Below, one piece after another: positions 24,952 through 33,307 of a stretch of DNA of 64,000 bases. The stretch spans positions 1-64,000 of the forward strand of contig DATGZH010000016.1 in the NCBI GenBank assembly GCA_035297265.1. Reading direction: 5' to 3'. Position 1 is the first letter of the stretch. The number at the start of each line of letters is the position of its first letter. Source of the stretch: DATGZH01 sp035297265. GTDB lineage: Bacteria; Actinomycetota; Acidimicrobiia; Acidimicrobiales; RAAP-2. The translations under genes and the position numbers were made by a program. The notes below the pieces were generated by a model. It ran no database searches and was not told the DNA's origin. It saw nothing but the letters and a program-made list of their open reading frames with translations.

Positions 24952-25773
24952 TCAGCGCCGCAGCCGGGCGAGGAGGGCGAAGCGCCCACAGGGCCGCTCG
25001 GCCCGGTCGCTGAACCACGCCCCGGGCGGCCCGGTGTCGAACGGGGCGGTGCCGATCCGGTCGACCGGCACCCCGGCCTCGACGAGCAGTCGGCGGTTGG
25101 CCTCGGCCAGGTCGAAGCGGTGACGCCCGGTCCCGTCGGAGTCGATGACCTCCTCGGCCAGCGGGCCGAGGCCGCGCCGCGCCGCCTCGACCACCTCGTC
25201 GCCCACCTGGTAGCGGGCGGCGGCGACCGACGGGCCGAGGACGGCCAGGACGTCGCCCGGCCGGGTGCCGGCGGCCACCATCGCCTCGAGAGCCCGGTCC
25301 ACCACCCTCGCTGCCGTGCCCCGCCAACCGGCGTGCACCGTGGCCAGGCGCCGGCTCACCGGGTCGAAGAGGGCGAGAGGCACGCAGTCCGCCACGAGGG
25401 TGACGAGCACGACGTCGTCCGCCGTGGTCACGAGGGCGTCGACGTCGGGGACGGCGTCGTCAGCCCGCTCGGCGCCGCGGCCGCGGTCGGCCGCCGTCAC
25501 CTCCGTCACCCTGTCCCCGTGCACCTGGGCACCGACGACGAGATCGGCCAACGTCGCGGCCACCGCCACGGCCGCCCGTCGCCGGTTCTCGCCGACGGCC
25601 TCGGGGTCGTCGCCCACGTGGAGGCCGAGGTTGAGGGTGGCGTACGGGCCCGCGCTGACCCCGCCGGACCGTGTCGTCACGACGATCTCGCAGCCGGCCT
25701 CGGCGAGCGCCGGCCAGGTCAGCACCTCGAGGGGCCCACGCGCTTCGACGACCGCGCCGAGCGCGCCGCTCAC
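24952..25773 (-). CDS. pgeF: Purine nucleoside phosphorylase / laccase-domain protein PgeF
   Basis: 273 residues of the YfiH/LACC1 family, which cleaves purine nucleosides and in some bacteria edits cell-wall precursors that carry a wrong amino acid. The metal-site motifs are present in order: G-A-Q-V-H-G, V-A-D-C-V-P-L and H-A-G-W-R-G-T. The usual G-P-x-I-G-P-C-C segment reads G-P-S-V-A-A-A-R-Y-Q-V and lacks both cysteines. GTG 25773 overlaps the GH5 stop by four bases. It lies 70 bases upstream of murL-murD2; the gene is often near cell-division genes in other bacteria. Confidence 0.85.
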   Translation of the reverse strand: MSGALGAVVEARGPLEVLTWPALAEAGCEIVVTTRSGGVSAGPYATLNLGLHVGDDPEAVGENRRRAAVAVAATLADLVVGAQVHGDRVTEVTAADRGRGAERADDAVPDVDALVTTADDVVLVTLVADCVPLALFDPVSRRLATVHAGWRGTAARVVDRALEAMVAAGTRPGDVLAVLGPSVAAARYQVGDEVVEAARRGLGPLAEEVIDSDGTGRHRFDLAEANRRLLVEAGVPVDRIGTAPFDTGPPGAWFSDRAERPCGRFALLARLRR

Positions 25774-27527
25774 CCGATGCTCCGGCGGGCGGCGAGGGCC
25801 GCCCGACCACGGCAGCCGCCGGCCACCACGCTCACGTCCACCTCGTGGGCGCTCCGGTTGTTCGCCACGAGCAGCTGCGAGGACCCGGGGGGCGAGACGA
25901 TGTGGCCGCCGTCCACCTGGGTGCAGTAGCCGCGGCGGCGGTAGTGCTGGCGGGCCACCCAGACCACGGTCGGCGCGTGGACGCCGTGGCTCGCCAGGTA
26001 GACGAGGTGGAAGGACCCGGTGAGCGGCTCGAAGCTCATGGTGACCGGTGTGCCGGCGACCGCCTGCGGGTACGTGCGCGAGAGGATCTCGGCCGTCGGG
26101 AAGAGGTGGCCGTCGCCCTGGGCGAGCGCCTCGTGCGAGCTCCCCGTCGGGTCCCCGTAGTACTTCCAGGACCAGTAGCTCCACCCCAGCTGGAGGGCGT
26201 CGGCCGCGCCCGTCATGTGCCGGAGCAGGTCGAGGCTGTGCGTGGCGCCGAACTCGCTCATGAACCAGGCGGGGCCACCCGGCTGGATCCGTGAGGCGAG
26301 GTAGGGCCGCTCGCTCTCCCGGCGCAGGAGCGTGGTGAGCGCCTCGGTGGCGCACGGGTCGACGGCGGTGGGGTCGCCGGTGACCGGGCTGCGGTAGGTG
26401 CAGTAGGAGTGGAAGTTGAAGACGAGGTTCGGGTAGTTCATCGGGCCGAGCAGGCTCGGCTGGTTGTGGCGGGAGAAGAGGTCGGGCTCGACGAACACGA
26501 GCGCGCCGGGGTCGGCCTTCTGGATGGTCGGGACCACGCCTTTCCCGGGGTCGGTCGGCGGGCACACCGCCCGGTCGGTGACGTCCGAGAGGAAGCCGGG
26601 GTGGTGCCGGCCGGTGTAGAAGCACTCGAGGGCCGAGGCGAAGTGCAGCCGGTCACTGACCGTGAGCTCGGGGGCGAACGGCTCGTTGTAGGGGTCGTAA
26701 CCGAGGATCCAGGGGTTCGTGTGGAAGTACCGGGCCACCGCCCCCCACACCGCGTCGTACTGGCCCTGGAGATTCCCGACGACGTCGTTGTCCCAGAAGT
26801 GGTCGACCGCCCGGTCGAGCGCGCCGTTGCGGTAGTTGCGCGACCAGCGACCCGGTAGGGCCTTGACGCGCTGGCCGCTCGTGCAGACGGCCCACGACGG
26901 CGCGCCCTCGCCCCGGAAGGCCTGGTTCCACACGTCCTGGTGCATGTCGAGGATCGTGTAGACGTGGTAGCGGCCGAGCAGGTCGACGGTCGCCGCCACC
27001 TTCGCCAGGTAGGCGCGCACGGTGGCGGCGTTGTACATGTGGGGGTTGCCCGGCTGGCCCGGCGTGCAGACACCCGGCTGGTTGGGTCCGCCGTGACCGG
27101 GCTCGAGGCCCTGCCACTCGAGGCCCAGCCGGACCACGTTGAAGCCGAGGCGGGCGATGGCCGCCGCGTCGGCCGCCGAGAAAGTGAACGGCTTGTGCGC
27201 CGCCGGGTACAGCACGAACGGCGCCCGTTTGTAGACCGCGTCGACCCCGTGGAAGAAGACGATGCGCCCCGACGCGTCGCGCAGGTAAGGACCGCCGGGG
27301 GCCCGGAGCCGTCCGGTCACCGCCGCCTCCGGCGGGACGGTGGGCGGGTGGTGGATGGTGGCCGGCGAGCTGAACTGTTGGACCACCGGCTCGGCGGGGG
27401 GCGGCGCCGCCGAGCCGCAGCTGGCGGCGAAGGCGGCCACGAGGCCGAGGAGGACCAGCGTCACCCCGGTCGCCGGCGCCCCCCTGATCCGGTCCCGACG
27501 GCGGTCGGGAACCGGCCGGCGCTTCAC
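25770..27527 (-). CDS. GH5-family glycosidase lipoprotein, endoglycoceramidase-like
   Basis: 585 residues. The signal sequence ends in a lipobox (A-A-S-C at about residue 35), so the enzyme should be lipid-anchored outside the membrane. The catalytic TIM barrel begins with F-F-H-G-V-D-A-V-Y-K. It carries D-M-H-Q-D-V-W-N-Q-A-F, the acid/base in Y-N-E-P (Glu282) and the nucleophile in M-S-E-F-G (Glu425), with the spacing of clan GH-A. The H-Q-D-x-x pattern is what I associate with endoglycoceramidases, but the substrate is not proven. Starts and stops overlap the SDR gene upstream and pgeF downstream by four bases each. Confidence 0.82.
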   Translation of the reverse strand: MKRRPVPDRRRDRIRGAPATGVTLVLLGLVAAFAASCGSAAPPPAEPVVQQFSSPATIHHPPTVPPEAAVTGRLRAPGGPYLRDASGRIVFFHGVDAVYKRAPFVLYPAAHKPFTFSAADAAAIARLGFNVVRLGLEWQGLEPGHGGPNQPGVCTPGQPGNPHMYNAATVRAYLAKVAATVDLLGRYHVYTILDMHQDVWNQAFRGEGAPSWAVCTSGQRVKALPGRWSRNYRNGALDRAVDHFWDNDVVGNLQGQYDAVWGAVARYFHTNPWILGYDPYNEPFAPELTVSDRLHFASALECFYTGRHHPGFLSDVTDRAVCPPTDPGKGVVPTIQKADPGALVFVEPDLFSRHNQPSLLGPMNYPNLVFNFHSYCTYRSPVTGDPTAVDPCATEALTTLLRRESERPYLASRIQPGGPAWFMSEFGATHSLDLLRHMTGAADALQLGWSYWSWKYYGDPTGSSHEALAQGDGHLFPTAEILSRTYPQAVAGTPVTMSFEPLTGSFHLVYLASHGVHAPTVVWVARQHYRRRGYCTQVDGGHIVSPPGSSQLLVANNRSAHEVDVSVVAGGCRGRAALAARRSIG

Positions 27528-28348
27528 GGCTCGAACAGGAGGCCGTAGTTGGCGCCCCGCCGGAGATGGTGCCCGCCGTCGACGGCCAGCCGGGTGCCGG
27601 TGACCCACGACGCCTCGGGCCCGGCCAGGTAGCGGACCGCGGCGGCCACGTCCTCCACCGTGCCCAGCCGACGGATGGGCATCTCGGCGAGGTAGTCCTC
27701 GAGGAGGGGGCCCCCGCCGGTGAAGACGGACGTGAGGTCGGTCTCGACGATGCCCGGTTGAACCACGTTCACCCGGATGCCGTCGGGGCCGAGCTCCTCG
27801 GCCGCGTAGGAGCACAGCATCTCGACGCCGGCCTTGGCCATGCCGTAGGCGGTCAGGTAGCGGTGCGGGAAGTGCCCGGCGCCCGAGGACATGAGGACGA
27901 TCGAGCCGCCACCGGCTCGGCGCATCGGCCCGATGGCGTGCTGCAGCGAGAGGAACGAGCCGATGAGGTTGAGGTCGACCGTGGCCCGCACCGCCGCGGC
28001 GTCGGCGTCGGCCAGCGGCCCGAGGTGCGACGCCCCACCGGCGCAGGCGAAGAGGATGTCGAGCCGGCCGTCCGGTTCGGCGGCCTTGGCCACCGCCGCG
28101 GCGATCTCCTCCTCCACGGTGACGTCGGCCACCTGCCAGCGCACCTCGCCCGGAAGGGCCGCGACCTCCTCGAGCTCGGCCGCCGCCCCGGCCAGCCGTT
28201 CGGCCGTACGGCCGCAGATCGTCACCCGGGCGCCGTCGGCGGCGAAGCGGCGGGCCGCGGCCAGCCCGATGCCGCTGCCACCGCCCGTGACGAGGGCGGC
28301 GAGGCCCTCGAGCCCCCCGGTCGGTGACGCCGATCCTCGGCTGGGCAC
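27524..28348 (-). CDS. SDR-family oxidoreductase
   Basis: Classical short-chain dehydrogenase of 274 residues. The cofactor motif T-G-G-G-S-G-I-G lies near residue 21, followed by the N-A-G-equivalent A-C-A-G-G, catalytic Ser in V-L-M-S-S-G and Y-G-M-A-K (Tyr/Lys), then G-I-R-V-N-V-V-Q-P-G. R at the end of the second strand (C-G-R-T) suggests NADP(H). It lies five bases after the P450 gene and overlaps the GH5 start by four bases, so it is probably a partner in the P450's pathway. Confidence 0.88.
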   Translation of the reverse strand: MPSRGSASPTGGLEGLAALVTGGGSGIGLAAARRFAADGARVTICGRTAERLAGAAAELEEVAALPGEVRWQVADVTVEEEIAAAVAKAAEPDGRLDILFACAGGASHLGPLADADAAAVRATVDLNLIGSFLSLQHAIGPMRRAGGGSIVLMSSGAGHFPHRYLTAYGMAKAGVEMLCSYAAEELGPDGIRVNVVQPGIVETDLTSVFTGGGPLLEDYLAEMPIRRLGTVEDVAAAVRYLAGPEASWVTGTRLAVDGGHHLRRGANYGLLFEP

Positions 28349-28353
28349 GTCGC

Positions 28354-29577
28354 TCAGGGCGCGGCCGCCCCGACGCGTTCGGTCGGAGAGAAGACGACCG
28401 GCATCGTCTCGATGCCGGTGACGAAGCTGGCCTGGCGACGGGGGAGGGGTGCGCCCTCCACCACGCGGAGGTCGGGCAGCCGGGCGAGCAGCTGCTCGAA
28501 CATGACCTTCAGCTCGAGACGGGCCAGCTGGTTGCCCAGGCAGAAGTGGGGGCCGAAGCCGAAGGCCACGTGGGGGTTCGGGTCCCTCGTCACGTCGAAG
28601 CGGTCGGCCCGCTCGAAGACCGCCTCGTCGCGGTTGGCCGAGGGGTAGAGGAGGACGACCTCCTGGCCCGCCTCGATCTGGCGGCCGGCCAGCTCCACGT
28701 CGCGGGTGGCGGTGCGGGCCATCGTCTGGATGGGTGTGACCCAGCGCAGCATCTCTTCGACCGCCCTCGGCACGCCGACCGGTGACGAGAGCAGCTGCGC
28801 CCGCTGCTCCGGGTGGCGCTGGAGCTCGGCCATCCCGCCGCTGATGACGTGGCGGGTGGTCTCGTCACCGCCGATGAGGATGAGGAGCGTCTCGTGGACG
28901 ACCGAGGTCTCGTCCAACCGGTCGCCGTCGATCTCGGCGTGCACGAGCACCCCCACGAGGTCGTCCTGGCGCCCCGTGCGCCGACGGTCCTCGATGATCG
29001 GGCGGATGTAGTCCGCGTAGTGGACGAACGCCTGCATCATGGTCTCGAGCACGACGGGGTCGTCGGTCCCCTGGCCTCGCAACAGGTCGTCGGACCAAGC
29101 CAACACGTCGGCCCGGTCCTCGGGGGCCACGCCGAGCATGTCGCCGATCACGATCAGCGGGAGCGGCGCCGCCACGTCGCTCACGAAGTCGCACGAGCCC
29201 CGCTCGCACACCTGGTCGATGACCCAGTCGCACACGCCGCGGACCCGGTCCTCCAGTTCCCGCACCCGTCGCGGGGTGAAGCCGGCCGAGACCAGGCGCC
29301 GCCGGCGCACGTGCTCGGGGGCGTCGAAGTCGATCATCATCGGGACCGGCGCGACGCAGGGCCGGGAACCTCCGGCGTTGGAGAAGGTGTCGGGGTCGGT
29401 CGACACCGAGCGGACGAGCTCGTAGGTGGCGACGCCCCAGAGCCCGTTGTGCTCGTCGAAGTGGACGGGATCGTGCTCCCGGAGCCAGGCGAAGGCCGGA
29501 TAGGGGTCGCCCCCATAGAAGGCCCCGTCCATGAGGTCGATGTCCAGGCCCTGCGGCGTCCGCATTGACGGCCCCAC
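28354..29577 (-). CDS. Cytochrome P450, CYP142-like
   Basis: 407 residues, soluble bacterial P450 length. Motifs in order: the I-helix oxygen-activating segment I-L-I-G-G-D-E-T-T-R-H, the E-x-x-R pair in E-E-M-L-R-W, and the haem loop F-G-F-G-P-H-F-C-L-G with Cys346 as iron ligand. The I-helix and following S-G-G resemble mycobacterial CYP142, a sterol side-chain oxidase, but this is recalled, not searched. The GTG start follows GGAGAG; an ATG four codons in is an alternative. First gene of the minus-strand run P450-SDR-GH5-pgeF. Confidence 0.88.
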   Translation of the reverse strand: MGPSMRTPQGLDIDLMDGAFYGGDPYPAFAWLREHDPVHFDEHNGLWGVATYELVRSVSTDPDTFSNAGGSRPCVAPVPMMIDFDAPEHVRRRRLVSAGFTPRRVRELEDRVRGVCDWVIDQVCERGSCDFVSDVAAPLPLIVIGDMLGVAPEDRADVLAWSDDLLRGQGTDDPVVLETMMQAFVHYADYIRPIIEDRRRTGRQDDLVGVLVHAEIDGDRLDETSVVHETLLILIGGDETTRHVISGGMAELQRHPEQRAQLLSSPVGVPRAVEEMLRWVTPIQTMARTATRDVELAGRQIEAGQEVVLLYPSANRDEAVFERADRFDVTRDPNPHVAFGFGPHFCLGNQLARLELKVMFEQLLARLPDLRVVEGAPLPRRQASFVTGIETMPVVFSPTERVGAAAP

Positions 29578-29711
29578 CTGCTCTCCTGCTCCTCGGCACC
29601 CGCGCCGGCCAGTGCGTCGCGTCGCGCCACGGTAGTCCTCGACCCTCCGGCCGAGGCCCCACCCCCGGGGGCCGTCTCAGGTCCCGCTCACCGGCTGTGG
29701 CGCGTAGTCGG

Positions 29712-29717
29712 TAGGGT
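29712..29717 (+). promoter_or_regulatory. -10 box of leaderless sigR promoter
   Basis: TAGGGT, seven bases before ATG 29725. No Shine-Dalgarno is placed for that ATG. I found no GGAAT-N18-GTT SigR-type autoregulatory promoter nearby. Confidence 0.4.
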
Positions 29718-29724
29718 GCAGTCC

Positions 29725-30303
29725 ATGGCCGACCAGGCCCGGTTCACCGACCTCGCCATGGAGTACATGCCGGCGCTCTACAGCGCGGCCCTCCGCATGA
29801 CGCGGAACCGGGCGGACGCCGAGGACCTGGTCCAGGAGACCTACCTCAAGGCCTACCGGGCCTTCGGCAGCTTCACCGAGGGCACCAACCTGAAGGCCTG
29901 GCTGTACCGGATCCTCACGAACACCTTCATCAACTCCTATCGGGCGGCCAAGCGCCGCCCCGAGGTGACCGACGTGGAGGACGTGGAGGACCTGTACCTC
30001 TACCGCCGCCTGGCCGGTACCGACGGCCGGAGCCGGAGCGCCGAGGACGAGGCCCTCGACGGCTTCACCGACGACGAGGTCAAGGCGGCCCTCGAGTCTC
30101 TGCCCGAGGACTTCCGGATCGCCGTGCTCCTGGCCGACGTGGAGGGGTTCTCCTACAAGGAGATCGCCGAGATCACCGAGGTCCCGATCGGTACGGTGAT
30201 GAGCCGGATCCACCGTGGAAGAAGGGCGCTCCAGAAGGCGTTGCACGAATTCGCCGAGTCCCGCGGCCTCGTGGGATCGGCGTCGAGACGCTCGGGTGAC
30301 TAG
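29725..30303 (+). CDS. sigR: ECF sigma factor, SigR/SigH type
   Basis: 192 residues from ATG 29725 (a GTG three codons earlier is possible). Region 2 is Y-M-P-A-L-Y-S-A-A-L-R-M-T-R-N-R-A-D-A-E-D-L-V-Q-E-T-Y and continues to L-K-A-W-L-Y-R-I-L-T-N-T-F-I-N. Region 4 is L-P-E-D-F-R-I-A-V-L-L-A-D-V-E-G-F-S-Y-K-E-I-A, with the recognition helix I-G-T-V-M-S-R-I-H-R-G-R-R. Family members direct the thiol-oxidative and heat stress regulon. It is followed at once by a zinc anti-sigma gene, which confirms the type. Confidence 0.9.
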   Translation: MADQARFTDLAMEYMPALYSAALRMTRNRADAEDLVQETYLKAYRAFGSFTEGTNLKAWLYRILTNTFINSYRAAKRRPEVTDVEDVEDLYLYRRLAGTDGRSRSAEDEALDGFTDDEVKAALESLPEDFRIAVLLADVEGFSYKEIAEITEVPIGTVMSRIHRGRRALQKALHEFAESRGLVGSASRRSGD

Positions 30304-30325
30304 GGCACCCGGATCGAGGAGGTAG

Positions 30326-30640
30326 GTGGTGGCAGCGGTCGAGGACGTGCCGGAGACCCGGCACGGCGAGGCGGGTGGGGACGACGGGTACCCCATGGAC
30401 TGTGACGAGCTCGTCCACAGCCTCTACCACTACCTCGACGGTGAGCTGAACGACGAGCGGCGCCGCCAGATCCAGGAGCACCTCGACCTCTGCGGTCCTT
30501 GTGCCGACGTGGCCGAGTTCGAAGCCGAGCTGCGGGTGGTGATCGCCGAGCGCTGCCGGGACCGGGTGCCCGAGTCGCTGGTGGAGCGGGTCGCCGCGGC
30601 CATCGACGAGGAGCGCCGGTCGCACCACGGCGGCGCCTGA
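30326..30640 (+). CDS. rsrA: Zinc-binding redox anti-sigma factor, RsrA type
   Basis: 104 residues. The ZAS motif is complete: Cys26, His52, Cys56 and Cys59 in the H-x-x-x-C-x-x-C pattern. In this family disulfide formation between the zinc cysteines releases the sigma factor. The start has two consecutive GTG codons (30326, 30329) after GAGGAGG. It lies 22 bases downstream of sigR and so would be co-expressed with the sigma factor it holds. Confidence 0.9.
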   Translation: MVAAVEDVPETRHGEAGGDDGYPMDCDELVHSLYHYLDGELNDERRRQIQEHLDLCGPCADVAEFEAELRVVIAERCRDRVPESLVERVAAAIDEERRSHHGGA

Positions 30641-30644
30641 GCCG

Positions 30645-31790
30645 GTGAGCGACGCTCCGGCCGGGGGGGCGGCGCTGGACGCGCCTGCACCCTCTCTCGT
30701 CGACTGGTCCGCCGCCTCGCGCGTCGCCGAGTGGCTCGTGCGGCGCAACCCGCCGCCGCCCTCCTACCGGGCCGAGGCCGTCCAGGCCGACTTCGAGGAC
30801 CTGACCGCGCAGGCCGAGGACCTCGTGGCCGCGGCCACCGGTTGGCGGTCGCCGTCGGGACCGGCCCGGGCCCGGGTCACCGACAGGATCGGCTGGGTCC
30901 ACGTCAACGTGGCCTCGATCCAACGGCTGCTCGGCCCCACCCTCAACAAGCTCGAGGCCCGGCGGGTCGAGGGCGGTGTCCCGGGCGCCCCGGCCTGGAT
31001 GCCCCGCCAGCTCGTCGGGCTGGGGCGCACCATGAGCGGCGCCCAGCTCGGCCTGGTGCTCTCGTGGATGTCGACCCGGGTGCTCGGGCAGTACGACCTC
31101 CTCATCACCGAGGAGGCCGCCGAGGACCAGGACATGGTCTATTACGTCGGCCCCAACGTGGTGGGCCTGGAGCAGCGCCACGGGTTCGTCCCGAAGGAGT
31201 TCCGGCTCTGGCTGGCCCTCCACGAGGTGACCCACCGCTGCCAGTTCACCGCGGTGCCGTGGTTGCGCGGGCACTTCATGGCGCTCGTCGACGAGGGGCT
31301 GGAGCCGCTGGCCGCCGACCCCCACCGGTTGGCCGACGCCCTCAAGCGGGCCACCGAGGAGCTGCGCTCGGGCCGGAGCCCGATGGGCGAGGCCGGCGTG
31401 CTCGGGCTCGTGGCCACGCCCGAGCAGCTCGACGCCATCCAGCGCATCCAGGCCCTCATGAGCCTGCTCGAGGGGCACGGCGACGTGACGATGGACCGGG
31501 CGGGGGCCGACGCGGTACCGGCGGCGGCCCGCTTCTCGCGGATCCTCCGGGAGCGGCGCCAGCAGGTGCGCGGGCCGGCCCGCCTCCTCCAGCAGATCCT
31601 CGGCCTCGAGGCCAAGTTCCGCCAGTACGCCGAAGGCGAGCACTTCGTGAACGAGGTGGAGCGGGCCGGCGGTCCCGAGCTCCTGTCCCGGGTCTGGCAG
31701 GGCCCGGAGTGGCTGCCGACCCTCCACGAGATCCGGACGCCCGCCGATTGGGTGGCCCGGGTGACGGGTCCGGCGCTCGTCGCCGGGTGA
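30645..31790 (+). CDS. DUF2342 zinc metalloprotease-like protein
   Basis: 381 residues of the actinobacterial DUF2342 family, associated in databases with F420-producing genomes. The zincin motif H-E-V-T-H lies at residues 193-197, within A-L-H-E-V-T-H-R-C-Q-F. No signal peptide is present, so it acts in the cytoplasm. It starts four bases after rsrA and overlaps the tilS-hpt start by four bases. Function is unknown; proteolytic activity is inferred from the motif alone. Confidence 0.85.
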   Translation: MSDAPAGGAALDAPAPSLVDWSAASRVAEWLVRRNPPPPSYRAEAVQADFEDLTAQAEDLVAAATGWRSPSGPARARVTDRIGWVHVNVASIQRLLGPTLNKLEARRVEGGVPGAPAWMPRQLVGLGRTMSGAQLGLVLSWMSTRVLGQYDLLITEEAAEDQDMVYYVGPNVVGLEQRHGFVPKEFRLWLALHEVTHRCQFTAVPWLRGHFMALVDEGLEPLAADPHRLADALKRATEELRSGRSPMGEAGVLGLVATPEQLDAIQRIQALMSLLEGHGDVTMDRAGADAVPAAARFSRILRERRQQVRGPARLLQQILGLEAKFRQYAEGEHFVNEVERAGGPELLSRVWQGPEWLPTLHEIRTPADWVARVTGPALVAG

Positions 31791-33307
31791 ACGACCCGGT
31801 GACGGCGGCCCCACCCGGGCTGGCGCCCCCGGTCGCAGACCTCCTCCGCCGCTGCACCTTTCCCCCGCCGGGCACCGAGCTCGCCTGTGCCGTGTCGGGC
31901 GGTCCGGACTCCCTCGCCCTCCTCGTCCTCGCCGTGGGCGCCGGCTGCCGGGTGACCGCCCTCCACGTCGACCACGGCCTGCGGCCGGGCTCGGCCGACG
32001 AGGCCGACCTGGTGGCGGCGGCCGCCGCCCGGTTCGGGGCAGCCTTCCGGGCCGAGCGGGTGGTCGTGGCCGAGGGACCCAACCTGGAGGCTCGGGCCCG
32101 GGCGGCCCGCTACGCCGCGCTCCCCGACGACGTGGCCACCGGCCACACCATGGACGACCAGGCCGAGACGGTCCTCCTCCACCTGCTCCGGGGGGCCGGG
32201 CTCGACGGGCGGGCGGCGATGGCCCCCGGACCCCGTCGTCCGCTGCTCGGTCTGCGCCGCCAGGAGACCCGGGCCTTCTGCGCCTCGCTCGGGCTCGCCG
32301 TCGTGGTGGACGAGAGCAACGACGACCCCCGGCATCTCCGCAACCGCGTCCGCCACGAGCTGCTCCCGCTATGCGCCGAGCTGTCGCGGCGCGACCCGGT
32401 CCCGGTGCTGGCCCGGCAGGCCACCCTCGCCCGGGACGAGGCCGCCCTCCTCGACGAGCTCGCCGCGGCCGCCGTGCCCGACCCGGCGGACGCCCGCGAG
32501 CTCCGGGCCGCCCCCCCGGCCCTCGCCCGGCGGGCCGTCCGGCGGTGGCTGGGCGACGCCCGGGCCGCCGGCGAGCGCTACCCGCCGTCGGCCGACGAGG
32601 TGGCCCGGGTGCTGCACGTGGCGGCCGGCGGGGCGGTCGGGACCGAGCTCAGCGGGGGCCTCACGGTCCGCCGCTCGCAGGGGCGACTGGTCGTCGGCAC
32701 CGCGGCGACCGGTAACCTCAGCCCGGTGAAGACCGAGGAGGTGGCGGCGCCGGCGCCCGAATGGGCCCGCCCGGGGGTCGGCCCGGTCGTGGTGAGCGAG
32801 GCAGCGCTCGCCGACCGGGTGGCCGAGCTCGGCGCGGCGATCACCGCCGACTACGCGGCCGACCCGCCGCTCCTCGTCGGGGTGCTGAAAGGGGCCATGC
32901 TCTTCATGAGCGACCTGTCCCGGGCCATCAGGCTCCCGGTCGACGTGGACTTCATGGCGGTCTCCTCCTACGGCAGCGCCACCCGCACCTCGGGTGTCGT
33001 GCGCATCGTGAAGGACCTCGACGCCGACCTCGAGGGCCGCCACGTGCTCGTGGTCGAGGACATCATCGACAGCGGCCTCACGCTCAATTACCTCCGTCGC
33101 TACCTCGAGGCCCGCCGCCCCGAGAGCGTCGAGGTCTGCGCCCTCCTCGTGAAGGAGGGCCAGCAGCGGGCCGAGCTCGACCTGCGCTACGTGGGCTTCC
33201 GGATCCCGCCCGCCTTCGTGGTCGGCTACGGGCTCGACGTCGACGAGCGCTACCGCAACCTGGCCGCGGTACACGCCTACCTCGGCTCCGACGGGGAGGC
33301 ACCGTGA
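31787..33307 (+). CDS. tilS-hpt: Fused tRNA-Ile lysidine synthetase and hypoxanthine phosphoribosyltransferase
   Basis: One 506-residue frame with two enzymes. Residues 1 to about 310 are TilS: P-loop S-G-G-P-D-S at 37-42, H-V-D-H-G-L-R, G-H-T-M-D-D-Q-A-E-T and the R-N-R-V-R-H-E-L-L-P-L motif. It modifies C34 of tRNA-Ile(CAU) so that it reads AUA. Residues about 320-506 are a phosphoribosyltransferase with PRPP loop V-V-E-D-I-I-D-S-G at 422-430, which salvages hypoxanthine/guanine. A GTG at 32726 (codon 314) sits right at the junction and could also start a free 193-residue Hpt. Such fusions are known in Listeria. Overlaps with both neighbours are four bases. Confidence 0.88.
   Translation: MNDPVTAAPPGLAPPVADLLRRCTFPPPGTELACAVSGGPDSLALLVLAVGAGCRVTALHVDHGLRPGSADEADLVAAAAARFGAAFRAERVVVAEGPNLEARARAARYAALPDDVATGHTMDDQAETVLLHLLRGAGLDGRAAMAPGPRRPLLGLRRQETRAFCASLGLAVVVDESNDDPRHLRNRVRHELLPLCAELSRRDPVPVLARQATLARDEAALLDELAAAAVPDPADARELRAAPPALARRAVRRWLGDARAAGERYPPSADEVARVLHVAAGGAVGTELSGGLTVRRSQGRLVVGTAATGNLSPVKTEEVAAPAPEWARPGVGPVVVSEAALADRVAELGAAITADYAADPPLLVGVLKGAMLFMSDLSRAIRLPVDVDFMAVSSYGSATRTSGVVRIVKDLDADLEGRHVLVVEDIIDSGLTLNYLRRYLEARRPESVEVCALLVKEGQQRAELDLRYVGFRIPPAFVVGYGLDVDERYRNLAAVHAYLGSDGEAP

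Noticed and set aside
26000..27000. Plus-strand frames opposite the GH5 gene
   Set aside because: They lack domains and Shine-Dalgarno sites, while the minus strand has both GH5 catalytic glutamates.
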